Below are positions 45,870-52,868 of a DNA stretch of 52,868 nt, piece by piece. The notes beneath the pieces were generated by a model that saw nothing but the letters and a program-made list of their open reading frames with translations, made no database searches and had not been told where the DNA came from. Made by a program: the position numbers and the translations under genes. The stretch covers positions 1 to 52,868 of the forward strand of contig JAHDBJ010000020.1 in assembly GCA_020630435.1 (NCBI GenBank), read 5' to 3'. Origin of the DNA: Saprospiraceae bacterium (GTDB lineage: Bacteria; Bacteroidota; Bacteroidia; Chitinophagales; Saprospiraceae). Each line of letters opens with the position of its first letter. Position 1 is the stretch's first letter.

Positions 45870-45911
45870 AGTATATTATAAATTTGATAAAATAAAATAA
45901 CATTAATAATA

Positions 45912-48740
45912 ATGAAAAAGATAATTTATATAATCTGTTTTATGATAATGGGACTTGGTATAACCGAAGCTCAAAACCCTTTATCAGAATTTACAACTCC
46001 TAGTGCTAATACAGCATCTCTAGGAAGTTATGGAGGGATACCTATCAATTTATCAACAGGTACACCACAAATTAGTTTACCCCTTACTACTGTAAAAGAT
46101 CATAATTTGAAAATTCCTATTAGTCTTAATTATAGTACTACAGGTTTAAAGCAAGAACAAAAGGTAGGTTGGTTAGGACAAGGTTGGTCATTGAGTAATA
46201 CAAATTATATTACAAGAATAGTTAAGGGACAACCTGATGAAAAAAGTTATACGCTTAAAAAGGGGAATGATAATCAAGGAAATTTCTATCCAGGATTTTT
46301 TTATAATTATGATAAGTTAACTCCTAACGATTGGGCTAGTAAAGAAAAAGTAAGAGATGCTGCTAATAGAGATGCTAAAGCTACTTATGAACCATTAGAT
46401 GATTTAGAAAGAGACGAATTCATCATTAATATTGATGGTTATTTCGCCAAATTTTATTTCAGTCATTCTGAAATAGTTCAAGAAGATCTAGAAACAAAGT
46501 GGATTGTACAAGGAGATCCTGGTGTTAAAATCAAAGCTACTATAGATAGATACCATAATGAATGCCATGATGTTCATAGTTCATTAATAGATAAAAAATT
46601 CACTATGCATTTTAGAAAACTTTTTGGAGCAGGAGATGGTAATGACTGGAAAATATGTAATAGAACGTTTATTAATGGATTTGAAGTAACATTACCAAAT
46701 GGTTATAAGTATTATTTTGGTAGATTTATTGATAATGGTCAAATAATAGGTCACCATAATGCAGTTGAATTTAGCAAATCTTTAGAATATGATGATCCTA
46801 CTTCAGCTCATCATACTACTTGGTATTTAGTAAAGGTTGTTGAACCTTTAACAGAAAAGGAAGTAAATTATACTTATGGTAGACATTCTGATGTGGTAAT
46901 TCATTGGGGGGTATCCTTAGAAAAAGACAATATTAATGGTATAATAGATGAAAATACTAATTTAAAACATTCTGGTAATTGGCTACTAGCACCTTATCTA
47001 GCAAGCATTGAAACAGACAATTATATGGTAGAATTTGAAAAAAGCACCATTCAACAACCATATGATTGGAAATGGTTTTTTGAAGATGAATATATATATA
47101 CAGGATTATTTAGAACTTCAATAGAAACATCTAGTCATCATTATGTCAATGGGAATTATAATCTGATGAATATGGAACCAGATGCATTTAAATTGGACGA
47201 AATTAATGTGTTTTTTAAGAAATCCAATGGTGAACAAAAATTAATTGACAAGTATACCTTTGCCTATAATACAGATCATAATGACACAAGATTAAGATTG
47301 CTAACTGTATATGATATTTCCAAAGACGGAACAGCAGATTATCTCAAATACGATTTTGATTATAATTTAAATATTAATTGTAATGGAGAAATAATTAGTG
47401 ACTTCCCATATCTTAATGATTTAAACGATAGGACAGATCATTGGGGGTATTTTAATAATATAGAATCACCTATTCCTGCTACAGAATTTGGAGATTTAAG
47501 TGATTATACAGACGCTGATTTTGCATATTACAAAAACACTAAAATTGCAAATGATTGCAGCCTATTAGGTGTTTTAACAACCATTACATATGCAACAGGA
47601 GGAGAAACAAGGTTTGAGTGGGAGCCAAATGAATTTACTGAAAAAGTAGTTAGAAGTGAAACTACAGGTGATATAAGTTTATCTACTGTTCCTTTAACGA
47701 AAGGAGGTGGTTTAAGAATAGCCATGATGGAGGATGATCCTAAAAATGGTAATGATGATGATATTATTACTAAAACTTATTCATACGGTAATGGTGTATC
47801 AGGACATGATTTTCAATATTGGTGGGATAATTTGAAGATGAGGGATAATTTAGATAACATAAATGATAACTCAAGCAATTCGTATATAGAATATGATGTT
47901 TTTACCACAAGAAGTTTAAAACAAGCAAGTTTTACGCATGGTTCATTTGTATCCTATTCAAATGTTACAGAATACCTATCAGACAATGGCAGAATTTATT
48001 ATATTTTCACAAATTATACTACTGATTATTCTGATAAAAATGATGCAAACTATCAATCAACTATCAATATTAATACATCAGCATATACACCACTTGAGTC
48101 ACGCTCTCTAGAAAGAGGATTAGAAAGACATAGATATATTTATAATGAAACTGGAGATTTAGTGTTTCATCAATTAACAGAATATGAAGACTTATCTTCA
48201 GTCAATAATGTATTACAACTTAAAAATATACAAGCAAATGCCTATAATCAAAAATATGTGGATCCTGACAATTACGTATATACTGGAGCAGCTTACTATA
48301 CAAATATTTATGTCAAAAAACCAGTAAGAGTCCGAACAGAGTATACGCCTGATGCAGCTAATAATCCAAATGGAAGTATTACAAAAAATGTTTTCTATGA
48401 ATATAATGATATGAATTTGTTAGAATCAGAGACTAAACTTAACTCTAAACATGATTATTATAAAACACTTTATAGATATACTTTTGAAGAATCTGATGAT
48501 GATAAATTGGATCGATTTGAAGCATTAAATCTAATTAATTTAACCAAATCTACAGAGGTATTCTATTGCCCTACTAGTTTTTGGAATGGTGGATGTGCAG
48601 AAATAGATTTAGAGAAAGTTGATGGGACTAGAACGATTTGGAATTGGTATAATAGTGATGGTGTTTTAACAGGTTCATCTAATGATACTTATTTATTACC
48701 ATCTTCTACTGAAAAATATTATGGTAATCCAACCGATTAA
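45912..48740 (+). CDS. Stand-alone N-terminal module of an RHS protein (942 aa)
   Basis: Signal peptide ending ITEAQ, then NPLSEFTTPSANTAS and YGGIPINLSTGTPQISLPL, homologous to the N-terminal module of the 2245-aa protein (shared WLGQGWSLSNTNYITRIVKG, 'PGVKI', 'TDHWGYFN', 'TKGGGLRI' features). It has no RHS-associated core and ends cleanly with YLLPSSTEKYYGNPTD, where the long protein continues into YD repeats. A TAAATTTG -7-like element at 45879-45886 may provide its own promoter, 26 nt before the start. It is followed after 89 nt by the RHS-core gene, so the pair looks like a natural split of one giant protein. Confidence 0.82.
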   Translation: MKKIIYIICFMIMGLGITEAQNPLSEFTTPSANTASLGSYGGIPINLSTGTPQISLPLTTVKDHNLKIPISLNYSTTGLKQEQKVGWLGQGWSLSNTNYITRIVKGQPDEKSYTLKKGNDNQGNFYPGFFYNYDKLTPNDWASKEKVRDAANRDAKATYEPLDDLERDEFIINIDGYFAKFYFSHSEIVQEDLETKWIVQGDPGVKIKATIDRYHNECHDVHSSLIDKKFTMHFRKLFGAGDGNDWKICNRTFINGFEVTLPNGYKYYFGRFIDNGQIIGHHNAVEFSKSLEYDDPTSAHHTTWYLVKVVEPLTEKEVNYTYGRHSDVVIHWGVSLEKDNINGIIDENTNLKHSGNWLLAPYLASIETDNYMVEFEKSTIQQPYDWKWFFEDEYIYTGLFRTSIETSSHHYVNGNYNLMNMEPDAFKLDEINVFFKKSNGEQKLIDKYTFAYNTDHNDTRLRLLTVYDISKDGTADYLKYDFDYNLNINCNGEIISDFPYLNDLNDRTDHWGYFNNIESPIPATEFGDLSDYTDADFAYYKNTKIANDCSLLGVLTTITYATGGETRFEWEPNEFTEKVVRSETTGDISLSTVPLTKGGGLRIAMMEDDPKNGNDDDIITKTYSYGNGVSGHDFQYWWDNLKMRDNLDNINDNSSNSYIEYDVFTTRSLKQASFTHGSFVSYSNVTEYLSDNGRIYYIFTNYTTDYSDKNDANYQSTININTSAYTPLESRSLERGLERHRYIYNETGDLVFHQLTEYEDLSSVNNVLQLKNIQANAYNQKYVDPDNYVYTGAAYYTNIYVKKPVRVRTEYTPDAANNPNGSITKNVFYEYNDMNLLESETKLNSKHDYYKTLYRYTFEESDDDKLDRFEALNLINLTKSTEVFYCPTSFWNGGCAEIDLEKVDGTRTIWNWYNSDGVLTGSSNDTYLLPSSTEKYYGNPTD

Positions 48741-48829
48741 TATTTAGAATATAAATCTGAATTCATTAATAAAATATGTAGTGATTTGGCATCTCAGTTG
48801 AATCATAGCAGATTAACAATTTCAAAAAA

Positions 48830-51800
48830 ATGAAAAAAATAATTATATTATATATATTAATATGTATTTGTGTTAATATACAAGCTCAAATACAAGATGA
48901 AGCTTTGTGGACAGAATTGTCTACAATAGAAGAGTACAATGTAGAATTTATGTTACCAACTCAAACTGCTGTACGAGGTTGGGATGACCGTTTAGAGCTA
49001 AGCTATAGCTTGACAGGTAAATTAGAAGAAGTTACGTTTAAGGATCATACAAAAAGTATAATCTATCGACCAGATGATGATTTATTGGAATCAATGACTG
49101 ACGTAGACGGGCAGATTACGACATATGACTATGATAGTCAGTTACGATTAGATTATATTAGTAGAAGAAATGGTAAAGTGACTACAGCAATAGAATATGG
49201 CTATCAGCCAAACTATATTAAGACAACTAGTTCCTTTAAAAATACGGTTACTAATGCTATAGAAGTAGAAAATATAGTCAAAGAGAACTTTGATGGTTTA
49301 GGACGGACAGTTTCAACAGTCTTAGAAGGACATACCCAAGATGGGAGTGATGTAACACTATCTATTACTTATGATGAAATGGGTAGAGAAGAGTCTCAGA
49401 CAAATGCATTAGGACACACATTTACTACAGACTATTATAAAGATGCATTAAATCGTGTTGAAACGAAGACTGATGCTATGGGTTTTGTAACAAGGTATAG
49501 TTATGAAGCAAATCCAACTACAAATTATACTTATACACCTAATTCATTATTGAAAACGACGATTACTGACCCAGAAGGATATTCAGTTAGTAAATATACA
49601 GATGATTTAGGACGCTTGATAATGGAGCGAAAACAAAAGGAAGGTTCATCATTATTATCAAGTATCCGAGACCAATTTTATGATTACGATAAGAAGGGAC
49701 GTGTAAAGCGAATCACCCCTCCTGGAGGTTTAGAGAGTGGGAATAATTCAAGTGGCTGGATACCTTATCCAGAATTGGTATATGAGTATGAATACGATGG
49801 AGCAGATAATATATTGAGTAAGAAGATACCCGATAAAGGGGTGACAGACTATAATTATAATGAAAGAAATTTGATGATAACAATGCAAGAACCTTTGTTG
49901 GAATCGGAACTATCAACCAATGATTATATGTGTTATGAATACGATTCTTATGGGAGATTGAAGAGACAGGGGATAGGAGATGGAACAGGAGTGATAGACG
50001 ATAATCGAGTAATGATAGAAAATTTTTATGATGGAGAAGGGACAGGTAACATTAATAATATTATCTACAAAGGGAAGATGGATAAAAAGGTGGTAAGTAT
50101 ATTAGAAGGATTTTTGCCAGGAAGTGAGAATGTACAGACGACCTATGCCTTTGATAGCTATGGACGAATAAACATGGAGACACAGTATAGAAAAGAAATA
50201 ACGAATGGAATACCCGATACCTATGTAGAAGGGCAAACGAATTATACTTATGATGGGGCAGATAATGTAAAGGAAAAAGAGGATGTTATTACTTTGAATA
50301 CCTCAACACTAAATGCGATAAGAAGAGTTGAAACAAATACATATGATTTACAGGGTCGCTTACGAACAAATAGTTTAAGGTTAGCAGATCCAAATAATAC
50401 AAACTTATTTGATGAAACAAAAGGCATAATAAATAATGATACTTATGACGTCTTAGATAGAGTGGTGTATGGAGTTGTTGGAGATAACTTGCATCATATG
50501 CAGTATAGTTTTAATGCTAATGGATGGTTAACAGACATAAACCCATGGTCATGGTCAGGGGGAAGTGCAGTTAATCCAACATGTACAACATCTACAATGC
50601 CAACAGTAACAAATTCAGATACGAATGTAAGATTATTTTCATTAAAGTTAAAATATAATAACCCCACACAAGGAGGTCAAGTGTTGACAAATGGACTGAT
50701 ATCAGAGATGCATTGGAAGGTCAAAGGAAGAGAAGGTCAGTATTATACCTATCAGTATGACAATGCTCAACGCCTATCGAATGCGACCTATTCAACAGAC
50801 TCGGACGCTACAAGTGGCTTGTACAATACCAGTTATACTTATGATAAGAGGGGGAATATAGAAACATTAACAAGAGATGGATTGGTGAAACAAGAGGAAT
50901 GTTATATTCCTATGCGGATAGATGATTTGACGTATGAATATGAACCAAATACAAATAGATTGATAAAGATAGTAGATGAAGCTATTCCATACTGTCCAGA
51001 TTATTTACGAGTAGAGAATCCTTTGATAAAAGCAGGGATATATGCAGCGAATATAGCATTAGAGAGTAATGCAAATATACCAAGTAATAAGAATGTAGAG
51101 TATAGGGCGAATGAATTGGTGACTTTAGAGAGTGGTTTTGAGTTTGGTTCAGATGGAGGGTATGGCTTTTTCCTTGCACAAGCAGAGGATTGTCCAGAAG
51201 AAAATGCAGGAATAGATAGTTCAATAGGTTGGGGCTTTTTAGAAGGAGCAGGAGACCAAACCTATTTTTATGATGTGAATGGAAATATAATAGAAGATAA
51301 GAATAAGGGATTTACCTTTGAGTATAATATATTAAATCAGCCATATAAAGCGATGAAAGGAGGAGAGGAGAACAAAATAGAATGGTTGTGGACAGCAGAT
51401 GGAAGGAAGTTAAGGAAGGTAGTAACTATAAATGGAGCAGAAGAAACAAGGAAGCGATATATAAAAGGAATAGAGATTAAAAATGATAGATTGGATGCTA
51501 TCTATCATGGATCAGGACGAGTAAAGTATGAAAACAATAATTTAAGATGGCAGTACAATTTGACTGACCATTTGGGAAATGTAAGACTAGTGATAGAGGA
51601 TAAAGATGGAAGTGGATATGTCAATAATAATTCTGAAGTTCTACAAGAGAACCATTATTATCCATTTGGGATGCAGATGACAGGAGTATGGTTAGAAGAA
51701 GAGGGTATAGAACAGGATTATGGTTACAACGGAAAGGAAGAGACAACAGACTTGGATTTGGGCTATTTGGATTTTGGTTTCAGACAGTATGACCCCACCA

Positions 51801-52579
51801 TTGGAAGATTTACAGGAGTGGATCCAATTTCAGAGCAGTTTTCTCATGTGAGTACTTATAATTATGCAGAAAATGAACCAGTTGCTAATATTGATTTATG
51901 GGGATTACAGAAAAAGACTAGGATAAGAACACTTGAGTGGAAAGGAACTGCCTCTTTTGCTGTGTATTCAAACCAAGGAGGAGCACCTCTTTATGATAGC
52001 CCAACCGCTAAAACTCCTAGTGGAGCATTAATGCTCAAAGCTAATTCAGAACTTATTTTTGGGGGTGAGGCAGTAACTACTCAAGATGGAAATATAGTTA
52101 TTCAAGCTATTCCAGAAGGAGACGAACGAAGGAATAAAACTTCTGGAGGAAAACTTTCAAACAATACTGTTGGTGCGCAAGCTGAATATAATCATGAAAA
52201 TGGAAAATTAAAACTTGTTGGAAATATTAAAGCATTAGAAATAACGACTGTTGTTGATGAAAATGGTATAGAGTCAATAAGTGGAGTTTTAAAAATTGGT
52301 ACAAGTTATGAATTAGGTGTTGGAAAATATGGCATTGAAGGAAAGTTAGAAGCAGAAATTCCTCTTAATAAAAATAATCTTGAACACGTACTTGAATATC
52401 TTTCAATGATGACTCCAAATATGAATAATACAGATGTAGTAGATAAAATCAGAGAGGTAACTACGAATGCTCCTTCATTTATAGAACGAGTAAATCAAAT
52501 ATATAATGAAATACAAAGTACAAATCAGGCAAAAGAGACTAAGGGGGCTACTCATACTCATGTTCAATCAATTTATTAA
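48830..52579 (+). CDS. Stand-alone RHS-core module with variable C-terminus (1249 aa)
   Basis: Signal peptide ending NIQAQ, then YD/RHS repeats (YDEMGREESQTNALGH, YDSQLRLDYI and others), a 3-coathanger-stack-like insert (about 735-788), and the RHS-associated core (LTDHLGNVRLVIEDKD, NHYYPFGMQMTGVW, RQYDPTIGRFTGVDPIS). The shell ends at NIDLWGLQ (Asp1022), where Leu-Trp replaces the Pro-x of DPxGL. The about 222-residue tail that follows (1028-1249) starts KKTRIRTLEWKG; it is beta-rich with a helical end and matches no toxin family I know. Its N-terminal 73 codons after the signal peptide are repeated almost exactly at the right edge of the window. With the 942-aa protein it makes up the equivalent of one full-length RHS protein. 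Confidence 0.85.
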   Translation: MKKIIILYILICICVNIQAQIQDEALWTELSTIEEYNVEFMLPTQTAVRGWDDRLELSYSLTGKLEEVTFKDHTKSIIYRPDDDLLESMTDVDGQITTYDYDSQLRLDYISRRNGKVTTAIEYGYQPNYIKTTSSFKNTVTNAIEVENIVKENFDGLGRTVSTVLEGHTQDGSDVTLSITYDEMGREESQTNALGHTFTTDYYKDALNRVETKTDAMGFVTRYSYEANPTTNYTYTPNSLLKTTITDPEGYSVSKYTDDLGRLIMERKQKEGSSLLSSIRDQFYDYDKKGRVKRITPPGGLESGNNSSGWIPYPELVYEYEYDGADNILSKKIPDKGVTDYNYNERNLMITMQEPLLESELSTNDYMCYEYDSYGRLKRQGIGDGTGVIDDNRVMIENFYDGEGTGNINNIIYKGKMDKKVVSILEGFLPGSENVQTTYAFDSYGRINMETQYRKEITNGIPDTYVEGQTNYTYDGADNVKEKEDVITLNTSTLNAIRRVETNTYDLQGRLRTNSLRLADPNNTNLFDETKGIINNDTYDVLDRVVYGVVGDNLHHMQYSFNANGWLTDINPWSWSGGSAVNPTCTTSTMPTVTNSDTNVRLFSLKLKYNNPTQGGQVLTNGLISEMHWKVKGREGQYYTYQYDNAQRLSNATYSTDSDATSGLYNTSYTYDKRGNIETLTRDGLVKQEECYIPMRIDDLTYEYEPNTNRLIKIVDEAIPYCPDYLRVENPLIKAGIYAANIALESNANIPSNKNVEYRANELVTLESGFEFGSDGGYGFFLAQAEDCPEENAGIDSSIGWGFLEGAGDQTYFYDVNGNIIEDKNKGFTFEYNILNQPYKAMKGGEENKIEWLWTADGRKLRKVVTINGAEETRKRYIKGIEIKNDRLDAIYHGSGRVKYENNNLRWQYNLTDHLGNVRLVIEDKDGSGYVNNNSEVLQENHYYPFGMQMTGVWLEEEGIEQDYGYNGKEETTDLDLGYLDFGFRQYDPTIGRFTGVDPISEQFSHVSTYNYAENEPVANIDLWGLQKKTRIRTLEWKGTASFAVYSNQGGAPLYDSPTAKTPSGALMLKANSELIFGGEAVTTQDGNIVIQAIPEGDERRNKTSGGKLSNNTVGAQAEYNHENGKLKLVGNIKALEITTVVDENGIESISGVLKIGTSYELGVGKYGIEGKLEAEIPLNKNNLEHVLEYLSMMTPNMNNTDVVDKIREVTTNAPSFIERVNQIYNEIQSTNQAKETKGATHTHVQSIY
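48881..49097 (+). repeat. 217-bp direct repeat, copy 1 (5' part of the 1249-aa RHS gene)
   Basis: Begins at CAAGCTCAAATACAAGA and ends at TCAATGA. The same 217 bp recurs at 52652-52868 with about six base changes, most of them synonymous. Only the region after the signal peptide is conserved. Confidence 0.9.
51034..51193 (+). other. 3-coathanger-stack-like insert inside the RHS repeats of the 1249-aa protein
   Basis: Encodes GIYAANIALESNANIPSNK, then YRANELVTLESGFEF and ends AQAEDC. It aligns with the insert at 44157-44308 of the 2245-aa protein and occupies the same place relative to the RHS core, so the insert is an ancestral part of this RHS type. Confidence 0.55.
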
Positions 52580-52594
52580 CCAACAATAATAAAA

Positions 52595-52868
52595 GTGAAA
52601 AAAATAATTGTATTTTATATCTCTATTTTCTTATTATTAAGTGTTGCTATACAAGCTCAAATACAAGACGAAACTTTGTGGACAGAATTGTCTACAATAG
52701 AAGAGTACAATGTAGAATTTATGTTGCCAACTCAGACTGCTGTACGAGGTTGGGATGACCGTTTAGAGCTAAGCTACAGCTTGACAGGTAAATTAGAAGA
52801 AGTTACGTTTAAAGATCATACAAAAAGTATAATCTATCGACCAGATGATGATTTATTGGAATCAATGA
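52595..52868 (+). CDS. Start of a second RHS-core gene (truncated by the window edge)
   Basis: A GTG start at 52595, 15 nt after the previous stop, opens a frame of 91 complete codons that runs off the window. It encodes a signal peptide (MKKIIVFYISIFLLLSVAIQ) unlike its neighbour's in detail, then IQDETLWTELSTIEEYNVEF and following residues, identical to the 1249-aa protein but for one substitution. It is therefore a tandem paralogue of the RHS-core module; its C-terminal tail lies outside the window. Confidence 0.88.
   Translation, partial: MKKIIVFYISIFLLLSVAIQAQIQDETLWTELSTIEEYNVEFMLPTQTAVRGWDDRLELSYSLTGKLEEVTFKDHTKSIIYRPDDDLLESM
52652..52868 (+). repeat. 217-bp direct repeat, copy 2 (5' part of the next RHS-core gene)
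   Basis: About 97% identical by eye to 48881-49097 and probably continuing beyond the window. Such high identity between tandem genes suggests recent duplication or ongoing gene conversion. Confidence 0.9.

Noticed and set aside
48740-48830. Frameshift or nonsense mutation splitting one RHS gene
   Set aside because: There is an 89-nt gap and the second gene has its own start and signal peptide, so the split looks genuine.

Overview
The window is AT-rich DNA from a member of the Bacteroidota. Evidence: four secreted proteins carry type IX secretion (T9SS) C-terminal sorting domains, there is a SprB-repeat giant protein and a CarboxypepD_reg/outer-membrane beta-barrel receptor, signal peptides typically end in an A-x-A/Q-type site ('AQ'), and there are very large RHS proteins of the Bacteroidota style. 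The fatty-acid gene set and the helical-repeat protein at 21017-22450 suggest a marine gliding Saprospirae/Aureispira-like bacterium; that is an inference and was not checked against any database.

The centre of the window (30.2-34.7 kb) is a replication and partition module: KilA-N protein, a ribbon-helix-helix partition protein, a small ParA, about 1 kb of non-coding DNA with 11 clear and 1 degenerate 22-bp-spaced iterons in two clusters, and a Rep_3-type initiator. The module is dotted with CACGTG-centred palindromes and bounded by two copies of another long palindrome. This makes the window part of a plasmid or secondary chromosome (chromid), or a chromosome that has absorbed one.

Left of the module (0-20 kb) is acyl-CoA metabolism. 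On the minus strand are a histidine-phosphatase-fold protein plus a delta3,delta2-enoyl-CoA isomerase, and an operon of biotin carboxylase, carboxyltransferase and IcmF (fused B12-dependent acyl-CoA mutase with its GTPase chaperone). Divergent from that operon, on the plus strand, are MOSC, thiolase, FadB-like bifunctional enzyme and alpha-methylacyl-CoA racemase. Further members lie either side of the replication module: an ACAD10/11- and LvaA-like kinase (29.2-30.2 kb), a dienoyl-CoA isomerase (34.6-35.5 kb) and an SDR (35.6-36.4 kb). Together they could process unsaturated, branched and perhaps hydroxylated acyl-CoAs, but no acyl-CoA dehydrogenase, acyl-CoA synthetase or biotin carrier protein is encoded here.

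Between these are cell-surface genes: an M12B-like metalloprotease with Cys-rich repeats, a TonB-receptor-like barrel, a small T9SS protein, the 1528-residue SprB-repeat protein, and a short double-glycine-leader peptide gene.

The right end (36.8-52.9 kb) holds an S74-chaperone protein with a T9SS tail, followed by RHS proteins: one full-length (2245 aa), then a split version in which an N-terminal module (942 aa) and an RHS-core module (1249 aa) are separate genes, each with its own signal peptide, and then the start of a second, nearly identical RHS-core gene cut off by the window edge. No immunity-type gene lies between them. This array is the most unusual organisation in the window. No rRNA, tRNA, CRISPR array or intact insertion sequence was recognised.
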